A stretch of 64,000 nt of DNA, from positions 1-64,000 of the forward strand of contig NZ_JBHRXZ010000022.1 in assembly GCF_042648805.1 (NCBI RefSeq), given 5' to 3'. Below, in pieces: positions 18,622-27,196 of the stretch. Under the pieces are notes generated by a model. The model was not told the origin of the DNA, did not search any database, and saw only the letters and a list, made by a program, of their open reading frames with translations. Made by a program: the position numbers and the translations under genes. Every line of letters starts with the position of its first letter. Within the stretch, counting starts at the first letter, position 1. Origin of the DNA: Azomonas tarimensis (GTDB lineage Bacteria > Pseudomonadota > Gammaproteobacteria > Pseudomonadales > Pseudomonadaceae).

Positions 18622-19905
18622 ATGAACAGCCTCAAAGCCTGGCTGCGTGAGACCAAACAGACGCTGCTCAATGCGCCCGGACTGCTGTTCGCAATCGACC
18701 GTGCCCTGTTTTCCGTACTACCGGGACGCAAGGACACCGGCCGCTACAGCCTGCTGCTGGCGCCACCCGGAGGCGGCAACATCGGCGACCAGGCGATGGT
18801 GGAATCCTTTCTGGAAAACACCGAAGGGCCGGTGAGGATCATCGTCCGCCAGCATCAGGAAGTACGGATTCCAGCGGCTCACCAGGACCGCACCGAGTGT
18901 GTCCAGCTGCGTTCTCTGGTCTACGGCGGGTTGCCGCTGCGCCTGCTCGACAGCCTGCGCTACAGGCGTCTGCTCGGCGATGCCCGCTCGCTGGCGGTGG
19001 TCGGTGCCGACATCATGGACGGTGCCTACAACTGGCGCGCCTCGGTCAATCGCTCCAACCTCGCCTGCCTCGCCAGCCGCCAGGGCGTCGACACCCGCAT
19101 CCTCGGCTTCAGCTGGAACGGCAAGGCCGACCCGCGCGCCCTTGCCGCCCTGCGTCGGGCCGCCGAGGCCGGCGTGAGCCTGTTGCTGCGCGACCCGGTG
19201 TCGGCCGCGCGCATCCGTGTCGACCGGGTCGAGGGCGTCACCGAGACCGCCGACACCGTCTTTGCCGCACGGACCCTGGACACATCGGCCGCCGATGAAT
19301 GGCTGGCCGCGCTGCCGCCGGGCGCTCCATTCGCGCTGGTCAACATCAGCGGTCTGGTGGAGAAAAAGACACCGCAGACGGGCGAGTACCGCACCCTGAT
19401 CGACGGCCTGCTGCAACGCGGCCTGCAGGTAGTGCTACTGCCGCACGTGTCACGCCCCGGTGCCGACGACATGACCGCCTGCCGCGCCGTGTTCGACGGA
19501 TACAGGGACCCGCGCGTGCATTTTGTCGATCGCCTGCTGGAGCCGGCGCAGATTCGCGCCCTGGCGGCACGTGCGCGACTGGTCATCACCGGGCGCATGC
19601 ACCTGGCGATCATGTCGCTGTACAGCCGGGTTCCGGCGATCACCCTGGCCAGCCAGGGCAAGGTGGAGGGGTTGATGCAGTTGTTCGGCCTCGACGAGCT
19701 GTGCATCGAGCCGCGCACCGGCTTTGGCGAGCGCGTGCTGGGCAAGGCCGACACTGTGCTTGACCGCCTGGCCGAGGTGCGCGGGCGAATCGACGACCGG
19801 CTGCCCGAGGTGCAGGAACGCGCCAGGCTCAATTTTGTCTTGAAGCAGTCGGCTCAGAAGCGCCCGTCGAGTCCGCGCGTGGCGCAGGTGCGAGCCGCCC
19901 AGTGA
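18622..19905 (+). CDS. Polysaccharide pyruvyl transferase family protein
   Basis: A 427-residue protein of the pyruvyl transferase family (GumL/CsaB type): glycine-rich N-terminal motif GGGNIGDQAMVE (about 50-61) and the C-terminal VITGRMHLAIMSL segment with a conserved Arg-Met-His. These enzymes transfer pyruvate from phosphoenolpyruvate to form ketal groups on sugars, adding negative charge. It is the first of a pair with an FrhB-like Fe-S protein that starts 29 bases downstream. Confidence 0.88.
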   Translation: MNSLKAWLRETKQTLLNAPGLLFAIDRALFSVLPGRKDTGRYSLLLAPPGGGNIGDQAMVESFLENTEGPVRIIVRQHQEVRIPAAHQDRTECVQLRSLVYGGLPLRLLDSLRYRRLLGDARSLAVVGADIMDGAYNWRASVNRSNLACLASRQGVDTRILGFSWNGKADPRALAALRRAAEAGVSLLLRDPVSAARIRVDRVEGVTETADTVFAARTLDTSAADEWLAALPPGAPFALVNISGLVEKKTPQTGEYRTLIDGLLQRGLQVVLLPHVSRPGADDMTACRAVFDGYRDPRVHFVDRLLEPAQIRALAARARLVITGRMHLAIMSLYSRVPAITLASQGKVEGLMQLFGLDELCIEPRTGFGERVLGKADTVLDRLAEVRGRIDDRLPEVQERARLNFVLKQSAQKRPSSPRVAQVRAAQ

Positions 19906-19934
19906 CGGTCGCCGAAGCCTTTCCAGGAGCCACC

Positions 19935-21320
19935 ATGCCCACCATCAGCAAGGTCGTCGAGAATGCCATCTGCGTAGGCTGCGGAGCCTGCTCGGTGCGA
20001 ACCGACGGCGCCATTCCGGTCCGGCTCAATCGCGACGGCTACTTCTCGGCCGACCTCAGCGGGGTCGACCAGCCGACGCTGGCCCGCGCCAGCCAGGTCT
20101 GTCCCTTCGCCCACGAGGCGGCCGACGAGGATGCCATCAGCAAGGCCGTGATCGAGCCCTCGCCTTTCACAGATTCGCGTATCGGCCGTTACCGCACGAT
20201 CCACGCCGGGCGCACGGCCTCCTCCGACTACCTGCAGGGCAGCAGCTCCGGCGGCCTGACCAGTTGGATGGCCGGACGCCTGCTCGAAGCCGGCGAGGTG
20301 GACGGCGTGATCCACGTTGGTCGCGGCGACGATGGCCTGTTCTGCTACCAGCTGTCGCATTCGCTCCAGGCGCTGCGCGCGCAGCGTAAGTCGGCCTATT
20401 ATTCCACCACCCTGGCGCAGGTGCTCCAGCAAATCCGGGGCGACGAGCGGCGCTATGCCCTGGTCGGCGTACCCTGCTTCATCAAGGCCGCTCGCCTGCT
20501 ATGCCTTGAGGACCCGGTACTCGACCGACAGCTGGTGTTCTTTCTGGGCCTGGTCTGTGGCCATCTCAAGTCCGCGGCTTTCGCCGAGCTGCTGGCCTGG
20601 CAGACCGGGGTGGCGCCGGACGAGCTGGAAGCCGTGGATTTTCGCGTCAAGGCCCCCGACCGCGACGCCGGCCAGTACGACTTCGGCGCCCTGCGCAAGG
20701 GTTCGACCGAGTGGCTGACCCGGCCGACCCAAAGCCTGCGCGGCGGCAACTGGGGTCATGGCATGTTCCAGCTCAACGCCTGCAACTATTGCGACGACAT
20801 TTTCGCCGAGACCGCTGACGTGGCCTTTGGCGATGCCTGGCTTCCGCAATACCGGCAGGACTGGCGCGGCACCAATATCGTGGTAACCCGCCACGCCATC
20901 CTGCAGCGGCTACTCGAGGAAGGCTTTGCAAAGGGCGAAATCGAACTGGAGGAACTTTCGGCCGATGATGCCTCTAATTCGCAGGGTGGTAACTTTCGGC
21001 ATCGCCGTGAGGGCCTGGCCGTACGCCTGGCTGACGATATCAGTCATGGCAAATGGGTTCCGAACAAACGGGTCTTGCCCAGCGTCACCGCTGTCACTAC
21101 CCAGCGCCTGGCCCTTATTCGCAATCGACGTCTGATTTCCGAAGCGAGCCATGCGCTTTATCGAAAAGCCAGAGAGCGGTCGTCACTTTCATATTTCCTG
21201 GACAACATCGAGCCATATGTCCGCCGATATGAAAGGTGCAGCCGGCCGGCCTTTTACAAGCGGCTGTATTCGCGACTGAAGCGATATTTCAGCGCTGCTG
21301 GCAAACGCGTGTACGGATAA
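19935..21320 (+). CDS. FrhB-like Fe-S protein (coenzyme F420 hydrogenase beta-subunit family)
   Basis: A 461-residue protein with an N-terminal 4Fe-4S-type pattern Cys13, Cys16, Cys19 (CVGCGAC) and Cys56 in QVCPF, then the FrhB_FdhB N- and C-terminal domain features (SSSGGLTSWM, VGVPCFIKA). Despite the name, members in bacterial EPS loci are not hydrogenases; they commonly sit beside pyruvyl transferases and their reaction is unknown. ATG 19935 follows CCAGGAG; a GTG at 19902 would overlap the previous gene. Confidence 0.82.
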   Translation: MPTISKVVENAICVGCGACSVRTDGAIPVRLNRDGYFSADLSGVDQPTLARASQVCPFAHEAADEDAISKAVIEPSPFTDSRIGRYRTIHAGRTASSDYLQGSSSGGLTSWMAGRLLEAGEVDGVIHVGRGDDGLFCYQLSHSLQALRAQRKSAYYSTTLAQVLQQIRGDERRYALVGVPCFIKAARLLCLEDPVLDRQLVFFLGLVCGHLKSAAFAELLAWQTGVAPDELEAVDFRVKAPDRDAGQYDFGALRKGSTEWLTRPTQSLRGGNWGHGMFQLNACNYCDDIFAETADVAFGDAWLPQYRQDWRGTNIVVTRHAILQRLLEEGFAKGEIELEELSADDASNSQGGNFRHRREGLAVRLADDISHGKWVPNKRVLPSVTAVTTQRLALIRNRRLISEASHALYRKARERSSLSYFLDNIEPYVRRYERCSRPAFYKRLYSRLKRYFSAAGKRVYG

Positions 21321-21422
21321 GCCAAGAAAGAGGTGCGACAAGGGGTCGCGCCATAAAAGGGAACGGAAAAGCGCGCCTGGAGTGCGTCTGGCGCCTCGTC
21401 AATCTTTTGTGGCTGAGATTCA

Positions 21423-22463
21423 ATGAAAAGCTCCGCACGCCCGTTACGCATCGGTTATCTCCCCTTTTCGCCCGACGAAAACACCTATGTCGCCCGCATG
21501 AAGCATATCCTGCAGGGCTTCGCCGAGGTGGTCGAAGCGCCGGACCTGAAAAAACTTCGCACCCGACCCCTGGCCTTTTTCCGTGAACGCTACGATGTGG
21601 TCATCCTCAACTGGACGGACAATCGGCTGGCGTCCCATCACACAGGCAAGGCCTCGCCCCTGGGATTTGCGAAGTTCGTCGCCGAAGCCCTGGCCGTTCG
21701 CCTGACGACACGCAAGATCATCTTTGTTCGTCATAACAACTATCCGCACCATGCCAACGCCGACAGCGGCAAATTCATCAGCAGGACGCTGGACAGGCTG
21801 TCGTCCCTGTTCGACCTGGTGATCACCCATTCCGCCCACGAACCAGAGTCGCGCAAGCACTACGTACCGCACCCCCTGTATGCGATCCAGCCGCCTGCCG
21901 AGGCTGCCAGCGCGGGCGACTACTTTGTCGTGTTCGGCCGAATACTTCGCTACAAGCGCATTCTCGAACTGATCGAGGCCTTTCCGGCCGACCGCAAACT
22001 GGTCATCGCCGGCGCCTGCTTGGATAACGACTATCTGGCCCAGATGCGCGCCGCGGCCCAGGGCAAGGACGTGGAGATCCGTGCCGGCTTCATCGAAGAC
22101 GCCGCCGCCCGGGACCTGGTCGGTCGCTCGGCGGGCCTGATCATCTGCAATGCCGAGGACGACATGGTGGTCAGCGGCAGCTACTTCTACGCCGTCAGCC
22201 TTGGAGCTTCGGTGCTTGCGTTGCGCACGCCCTTTCTCGACTGGTTGTCGAGCCGACTGAAGTTTCCGGGCCTCCGGGTGTACGCCACGCTTGATGAGAT
22301 GTGCCAAGGACTGGATGACGCCATCCCGGCCGATCCGCAGGCCGTGATCCGCAGCGGACACCAGCACTTTGGCGAGCACCGTATCGCCGACTGCTGGAAA
22401 GCCGCCCTCGCGCGCATCGGACTGGAACCCAAGGCCCAGCTGGCTCCGCACTTTCGGGGCTAG
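21423..22463 (+). CDS. Glycosyltransferase, GT-B fold (GT4-like or GumI-like)
   Basis: A 346-residue protein starting RIGYLPFSPDENTYVARM, with VVFGRILRYKRILELIEAF opening the second Rossmann domain and a late NAEDDMVVSGSYFYAVSLG segment in the place of the donor-binding EX7E region. Size and N-terminus fit GT-B enzymes that act on lipid-linked EPS repeats; a resemblance to the mannosyltransferase GumI (GT94) is possible but not shown. A 102-base gap separates it from the previous gene. Confidence 0.7.
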   Translation: MKSSARPLRIGYLPFSPDENTYVARMKHILQGFAEVVEAPDLKKLRTRPLAFFRERYDVVILNWTDNRLASHHTGKASPLGFAKFVAEALAVRLTTRKIIFVRHNNYPHHANADSGKFISRTLDRLSSLFDLVITHSAHEPESRKHYVPHPLYAIQPPAEAASAGDYFVVFGRILRYKRILELIEAFPADRKLVIAGACLDNDYLAQMRAAAQGKDVEIRAGFIEDAAARDLVGRSAGLIICNAEDDMVVSGSYFYAVSLGASVLALRTPFLDWLSSRLKFPGLRVYATLDEMCQGLDDAIPADPQAVIRSGHQHFGEHRIADCWKAALARIGLEPKAQLAPHFRG

Positions 22464-22486
22464 ACATCGTCGACACAGGAACGCCC

Positions 22487-23326
22487 ATGCCCCGTTTCAG
22501 CATCGTCACCCTGAACTGGAACAATCTGGCCGGCCTACAGGCTACACAGCGCAGCCTGGCCAGCCAGCGGCACCGGGACTTTCGCTGGATCGTGGTCGAC
22601 GGCGCATCCAGCGATGGTAGCGCCGAATGGCTGGCGCAACTGGATTTCGCTCCGCTGGAACTGCTCAGCGAACGCGACAAGGGCATCTACGACGCCATGG
22701 CCAAAGGACGTGCCATGGCGGTCGAAACTTCCGGTTACACCCTTTTTCTCGGCAGCGGCGACTGCCTGGCTGATTCCGGTGTGCTCGAACGGGTCGCCGC
22801 CGCCATCGAAGCCGCGGCCATGCCGCCGGCGCTGGTCTATGGGGACTTCCAGCGCAGCCTCGGGGCGCATCGTCGCGTCGACCTCATTCCGGCCCGGCCT
22901 TTGGAATGGCTTCCGCTGGGAGTGCCCACGGCGCTGCAAAGCATGTATTTCGAAAATTCCCGCCTGGCGAGCATCACCTTTCGACCGCAGTACAAGCTGT
23001 CTGCCAATTACTGCCTGCTCATCGAATTCCTCGAAGGCCTCGATCATCGAACTAACACGCTGCGCTTGCGGTCTTCCCTTAGCCAGATCGATCGGTCCGG
23101 AGTCTCGCAGCAGCGTCGCTTCGACGCCCTGAAGGAAGACATGCAGATTCGCCTCCGCTTTCTCGCCCTGCCTTGGCCTCGGGTTCTGGCGCTGTATCTG
23201 CTGCATTACATACATGCTCACGCGAAGCTTGCCTGGGTTTCGCTGGGACTGGCGCCATCAAGGATTGATCGAATGATCGCCTCTCGTGTTGTTCTCCGTC
23301 ACCTCCTCAAGAGAGACGGACCTTGA
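22487..23326 (+). CDS. GT2-family glycosyltransferase
   Basis: A 279-residue GT-A enzyme: N-terminal FSIVTLNWNNLAGLQATQ, nucleotide-binding VVDGASSDGSAEWL, and SERDKGIYDAMAKG with LGSGD in place of the usual DxD region. These motifs match the GT2 subgroup common in EPS and O-antigen clusters. It adds one sugar to the growing repeat; donor unknown. It starts 23 bases after the preceding transferase stop and is probably co-transcribed. Confidence 0.88.
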   Translation: MPRFSIVTLNWNNLAGLQATQRSLASQRHRDFRWIVVDGASSDGSAEWLAQLDFAPLELLSERDKGIYDAMAKGRAMAVETSGYTLFLGSGDCLADSGVLERVAAAIEAAAMPPALVYGDFQRSLGAHRRVDLIPARPLEWLPLGVPTALQSMYFENSRLASITFRPQYKLSANYCLLIEFLEGLDHRTNTLRLRSSLSQIDRSGVSQQRRFDALKEDMQIRLRFLALPWPRVLALYLLHYIHAHAKLAWVSLGLAPSRIDRMIASRVVLRHLLKRDGP

Positions 23327-23397
23327 TGCCAACTGCACAGGCGGCACCTGGCGTGTCGTCAGACGATCTCAAAGCCTGACCGCAAGGGAAGCAGCAT

Positions 23398-24375
23398 ATG
23401 AACTATCGCAGCCTCAACGACCTGGCCGGACTCATTACCCGCCACGCCAGCCGTATCGACAATGACGTCGACCTCGTGGTCGGCATTCCCCGCAGCGGAA
23501 TGCTGGCCGCCAGCATCATTTCCCTGAAGCTCAACCTGCCGTTGACCGACCTGTATTCCTTCCTGCGCAACGACGAACTCAAGCGCGGCAGCACCCGCAC
23601 CTACAAGCGCAACCAGCTGCAGCGCGCGCAGGACGCCAGGAAAATCTTGCTGGTCGACGACAGCGTGGCCACTGGCCAGTCGCTCAACGAAGCGCTGGAG
23701 AAGCTTCGCCAGGTGAAGTATCCGGGCGAGATCCAGACGCTTGCCGGCTTTGCCGAAAAGAAGAACGCATACCGGGTGGACGTCTGCCTCGAGGAGGTCG
23801 AGCAGCCTCGGGTGTTCGAATGGAACGTGATGCATCACGGCATCATCGCCCACGCCTGCCTGAGCATCGACGGCGTGCTCTGCGAGCCACCGAACGCCGA
23901 GCAGCTTGGCGACGATGCGGCCTACCAGGCCTTCATCCGCGACGCCCGCCCGCTGTTCATACCTTCGGTCAAGGCTGCGCACCTGGTCACCGGCCGACCG
24001 GAGAAGTACCGCGAGCTGACCGAGGACTGGCTGGCGCGCCACGGTGTGGAGTACGGCAGGTTGCACATGATGGAAGTTCCAGCCGACGACTTCGAGCGCG
24101 CACCCCTACAGCGCTTCAAGGCCGACGTCTATCGCAAGGACTCCTTTGCCCGGCTATACATCGAGCGTGACCCACTGCAGGCGCAAGAAATCGTCAAGGC
24201 GAGCCACAAGCCGGTGTACTGCCTCGACGCCAACGAAATGTACGTGCCTGGCAAGGCCGCCTTGATGAAGGTGGAGGTGCTGCACAGCGGCTACAAGGCC
24301 GGAGCCAAGGCCCGTTCGCTGCTGCGCAAGACCCTGGCTCATATCCTGCCGGCGCGTCCCGCAAATGGCGGCTGA
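23398..24375 (+). CDS. Phosphoribosyltransferase-HAD fusion protein
   Basis: A 325-residue two-domain protein. Residues 1-125 form a type I phosphoribosyltransferase domain with VVGIPRSGM and the PRPP loop LLVDDSVATGQS (85-96). Residues 145-290 look like a HAD-family domain: SIDGVL (156-161) as motif I, LVTGRP (196-201) as motif II, a Lys near 241-247 and IERDP (255-259) as motif IV. The expected nucleophilic Asp of motif I is Ser156. Substrate unknown; a salvage or nucleotide-linked modification role in EPS synthesis is only a guess. Last plus-strand gene before the opposed GH5 gene. Confidence 0.7.
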   Translation: MNYRSLNDLAGLITRHASRIDNDVDLVVGIPRSGMLAASIISLKLNLPLTDLYSFLRNDELKRGSTRTYKRNQLQRAQDARKILLVDDSVATGQSLNEALEKLRQVKYPGEIQTLAGFAEKKNAYRVDVCLEEVEQPRVFEWNVMHHGIIAHACLSIDGVLCEPPNAEQLGDDAAYQAFIRDARPLFIPSVKAAHLVTGRPEKYRELTEDWLARHGVEYGRLHMMEVPADDFERAPLQRFKADVYRKDSFARLYIERDPLQAQEIVKASHKPVYCLDANEMYVPGKAALMKVEVLHSGYKAGAKARSLLRKTLAHILPARPANGG

Positions 24376-24386
24376 ACACAGCCGCC
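24367..24386. terminator. Hairpin between convergent EPS and GH5 genes
   Basis: A perfect 7-bp stem (GGCGGCT 24367-24373, AGCCGCC 24380-24386) with a 6-base loop spans the stop codon of the phosphoribosyltransferase-HAD gene and faces the GH5 gene stop at 24396. No T-run follows on either strand, so it is a weak terminator at best, but its place between convergent genes fits such a role. Confidence 0.4.
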
Positions 24387-24395
24387 ACCCTGGGT

Positions 24396-25454
24396 TCAAC
24401 GGGCGGGGCGAGGGCCTATCTCCGTGCAGTCGCCCTGCCCGACGTACTTCTCTAGTACCGCCCACTGGGGCTGATCCACCCCGTCACGCGGCTCGATCGA
24501 CAGCGAGTAGTCACCCCACACCGGGCCAGCCGCCCAGTAGGTGATGGGGATGCAGTGCTCCTGCAGATAGGCCAGCAGATTGTCCATGCCTTCCAACCAG
24601 CGGGGATCGTCCCCGGGGACACCGAATTCGCCGATATGACCGCGCTTGCCATGCTTGATCAACCACTCGACGAAGGGCTCGACGCGACGGACGCCGATCA
24701 TCGGGTCGAAGTCGTCGCCGGGCGGGCCGTCCTTGTACTGGCCGCTGGCGTTCTTGTCGATGTAAGTATGCGCGGAAAAGATCAGGTTGTCGGCCGGGTC
24801 CTCGAGTTCGAGCAGCGGGTCGTTGTAGCGCGGCCAGCGTGCACTGCTCGACCAGAAATAGCCCTCAATGAGCAGGGCACGCTCCATGTCATGCTGCCGC
24901 ACCCCGTCGATACCGGCCTGGGCGGCTGCGGGCCAGTACTTGTCGGCACCGCTGTGGGGCTCGTTCATGATGTCGTAGCCCCAGAGCCCCCTGTTGTCCT
25001 TCCAGCGCTCGGCCACCCTTGCCAGGAAGTCCTGGTAGGCCGAAAGCGGCACCTCGTCGGTACCGATGATGTTGCCCCGGTAGCGGGCGTAGTTATGGAT
25101 GTCGAGAATGATGCTCACGTCGTTCTCGGCCGCCTGCTCGAGCATGTCGTCGATCAGCGAGGCGTATTCCGCATCCAGCTCGCCGTTCAGCTCGCGCTGC
25201 AGGCGCTCCCATTTGATCGGGAAGCGCACCATCCGCACACCACGTTCCTTCCATTGTTCGAAATAGCCGGGACGGGGAAAGAAGTAATCGAACCCGTGCC
25301 TGCCGGGATTGGCCCGACCGCCAAACTCGGCGCCAGCGACATTAATTCCAATCAGATCCACGGTTTCTCGTTCCTGCGCTACAGCCGCGCCTGCCAACAT
25401 AGCCACGGCCAATACCAGACTCTTTCTGGACGCTCTCGCTACTGCTTCCTTCAT
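24396..25454 (-). CDS. Secreted GH5-family glycoside hydrolase (endoglucanase-like)
   Basis: A 352-residue protein with a signal peptide (to about residue 26, ending AAVAQ) and a GH5 TIM-barrel domain. The acid/base Glu is in IMNEPH (Glu165) and the nucleophile Glu in GEFGVP (Glu276); RMVRFPIKWERL and ILDIHNYARY are also family-typical. GH5 enzymes cut beta-1,4-glucan or mannan chains. Lying on the opposite strand inside the EPS locus, it probably trims or releases the polysaccharide, comparable to the cellulases in bacterial cellulose clusters. GAGGGAAA lies 7 bases before ATG 25454. Confidence 0.88.
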   Translation of the reverse strand: MKEAVARASRKSLVLAVAMLAGAAVAQERETVDLIGINVAGAEFGGRANPGRHGFDYFFPRPGYFEQWKERGVRMVRFPIKWERLQRELNGELDAEYASLIDDMLEQAAENDVSIILDIHNYARYRGNIIGTDEVPLSAYQDFLARVAERWKDNRGLWGYDIMNEPHSGADKYWPAAAQAGIDGVRQHDMERALLIEGYFWSSSARWPRYNDPLLELEDPADNLIFSAHTYIDKNASGQYKDGPPGDDFDPMIGVRRVEPFVEWLIKHGKRGHIGEFGVPGDDPRWLEGMDNLLAYLQEHCIPITYWAAGPVWGDYSLSIEPRDGVDQPQWAVLEKYVGQGDCTEIGPRPAR

Positions 25455-25651
25455 CGACGTTTTCCCTCGTTAAAAGTGAGTGCAAGCCGACATCTCGGCC
25501 TGTGTTTCTCGACCGATGGAAAGCCGGTTCGTTCAAGGAAGAAGCAAGTATTACAAGAAAGACGCCGGGCTCCGGTTGTGCCCGGTGGACCTGTAGATCC
25601 TACATACAAATATCCCGCCCCTTACAACCTCGAAGACATCAGGAGATACGC

Positions 25652-26575
25652 ATGAAGCATCGGTTCATCAGACGACGGGATCCGCTTATCAGGAAGCTCA
25701 ACCTGATGGAAGAAAGCGACACCGATCGGCTACTCGAGCAACTCTGCGATGTGCAATCGCCGCAGATTGTGGGCTTTCTAAACCAGCATGGTTACAACAT
25801 CGCTCAAAAGGACACTGCTGTCTTCAGGAACTTCAGCCGTTTCAACTACCTGTTGCGTGATGGCATCGGCATCAAGCTGGCCTGCGAACTGAACGGCCTG
25901 GCACCCAAGGCCAACCTTAACGGCTCGGATTTCATTCCGCGGCTGATCGACCGGCTGATCCGCAACCATCAGGGAAGCTACGAATTTTTTGCCATGGGCA
26001 CCATGGAGCCCTGGTTGAGCAAGGGCTCGAGAGCCCTGTTCCAGGGCCATGCATACCACGGGGTGGACGGTTTTCAAAGCATCGAGGCCTATCTGGCGTG
26101 GTTCCGCTCGCGTCGTACCCCGGGCAAGACGCCAGTAGTGGTTCTGGCCATGGGCATGCCCAAGCAGGAGGAATTGGCCGTGCGTCTGCAACGCGAGATT
26201 GACGGCCCGGCCCTGCTGATCTGTGGTGGCGCCATTCTCGACTTCGCCGCGCAACGCTTTCCACGGGCTCCCACCGCGTTCCGCAAGACCGGTTTGGAGT
26301 GGGCGTTTCGCCTGATGATGGAACCGCGCCGGCTGTTCAACCGTTATGCAGTGGGCATTCCGTTGTTCTTCTTCTATCTGTCACGCAACGCGATGGGTAC
26401 TCCGCTGACGGTACAACAATGGAGCGTCGTCCAGCGTGAGCGGTTACTGGCGCGGCAGGTACGGTCAGCTGTCAAACCACTGACTGAACCACCTTCTGCA
26501 CTACGCTCGGGCTACCGGGTGAAAGAAGGCGAGACATTGACCGGCCCTGGTATAGGAACCAGTACACAGCCGTGA
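25652..26575 (+). CDS. WecG/TagA/CpsF (GT26) glycosyltransferase
   Basis: A 307-residue GT26 enzyme: RDGIGIKLACEL (the Asp70-Gly of the family active site), VVVLAMGMPKQEELA, and GGAILDFAAQRFPRAP followed by GLEWAFRLMMEPRRLFNRY. The family includes WecG (ManNAcA), TagA (ManNAc) and GumM, which adds the second glucose of the xanthan backbone. AGGAG sits 6 bases before ATG 25652. It is set apart from the main operon by the opposed GH5 gene and a 197-base divergent region that must carry its own promoter. Confidence 0.88.
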   Translation: MKHRFIRRRDPLIRKLNLMEESDTDRLLEQLCDVQSPQIVGFLNQHGYNIAQKDTAVFRNFSRFNYLLRDGIGIKLACELNGLAPKANLNGSDFIPRLIDRLIRNHQGSYEFFAMGTMEPWLSKGSRALFQGHAYHGVDGFQSIEAYLAWFRSRRTPGKTPVVVLAMGMPKQEELAVRLQREIDGPALLICGGAILDFAAQRFPRAPTAFRKTGLEWAFRLMMEPRRLFNRYAVGIPLFFFYLSRNAMGTPLTVQQWSVVQRERLLARQVRSAVKPLTEPPSALRSGYRVKEGETLTGPGIGTSTQP

Positions 26576-27196
26576 ATACCCCCTGAAGTCAATCCGGCAG
26601 CCCCTTGTTGTTTATGCCTGAACTGATGCATGAAGCTTCCGGTGCGTAGAAGTACAGCTATCAGAACAAATAATTAACGGCTGTTTCGCACCTTGAATAT
26701 TCTTTTTACGTGACACCAGGAAACTCAGACTCAAAATTACGGCGCGCCATAACTTGCCAGCCAAAGCCGACGCTGAATAGGCCTTGGCAAATTTCGCTTA
26801 TATAACAGTAATAAGCTATACAGGGACAGTGGCTGAATTAATACCATGCATGAAGTTGCCCATACCCCCCTGTCCGCGTGCAGTCAGGATTAACCCGAGA
26901 TGCGTTGTGACACGTTGGCAGCGGAGGCTCCATGGGCTGTCGCACCCAGTCGCTCCTATCTCGCGGCCTCGGTGGACCGGTTGCATTCGGCGTTCTCGCT
27001 CAGCTTGGCGACAACCGAGCGGGACGCCCGCCGGTCGCGGATCTATCTTGCACCCCCTCTGCCGGCGCCTCGTGAAGACTATTCCGTGACCCTCCAAGCC
27101 TCTGCCGCAGGGCCGCGAGACGGCGCGAAAGCCTCCGGGCGCTGAACAGCGCCAGCGCCGATTGCGCTCGGGCGCCGGCGCGGCGATGCTCTGCCG
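26576..27196. other. AT-rich intergenic region after the EPS locus
   Basis: About 620 bases with no convincing gene; the longest open frame (26784-27089) lacks any domain, and its arginine/proline-rich composition looks like chance. The stretch 26600-26850 is clearly richer in A and T than the surroundings and holds an inverted repeat (GCTTAT 26796-26801, ATAAGC 26811-26816). It may carry the promoter of the LysR gene or a small RNA, but nothing specific can be named. Confidence 0.5.

Noticed and set aside
19935..21320. Reading the FrhB-like gene as a hydrogenase or F420 enzyme
   Set aside because: No hydrogenase or F420 biosynthesis genes; EPS-locus context and pyruvyl transferase partner argue against it.
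23398..24375. Reading the fusion protein as orotate phosphoribosyltransferase PyrE
   Set aside because: Length, HAD extension and operon context differ from PyrE; only the PRPP loop is shared.
26783..26798. Possible sigma54 promoter (TGGC...GC)
   Set aside because: Only 8 bases separate GG and GC; sigma54 promoters need 10.
26784..27089. 101-codon frame in the gap before the LysR gene
   Set aside because: No domain and chance-like arginine-rich tail.
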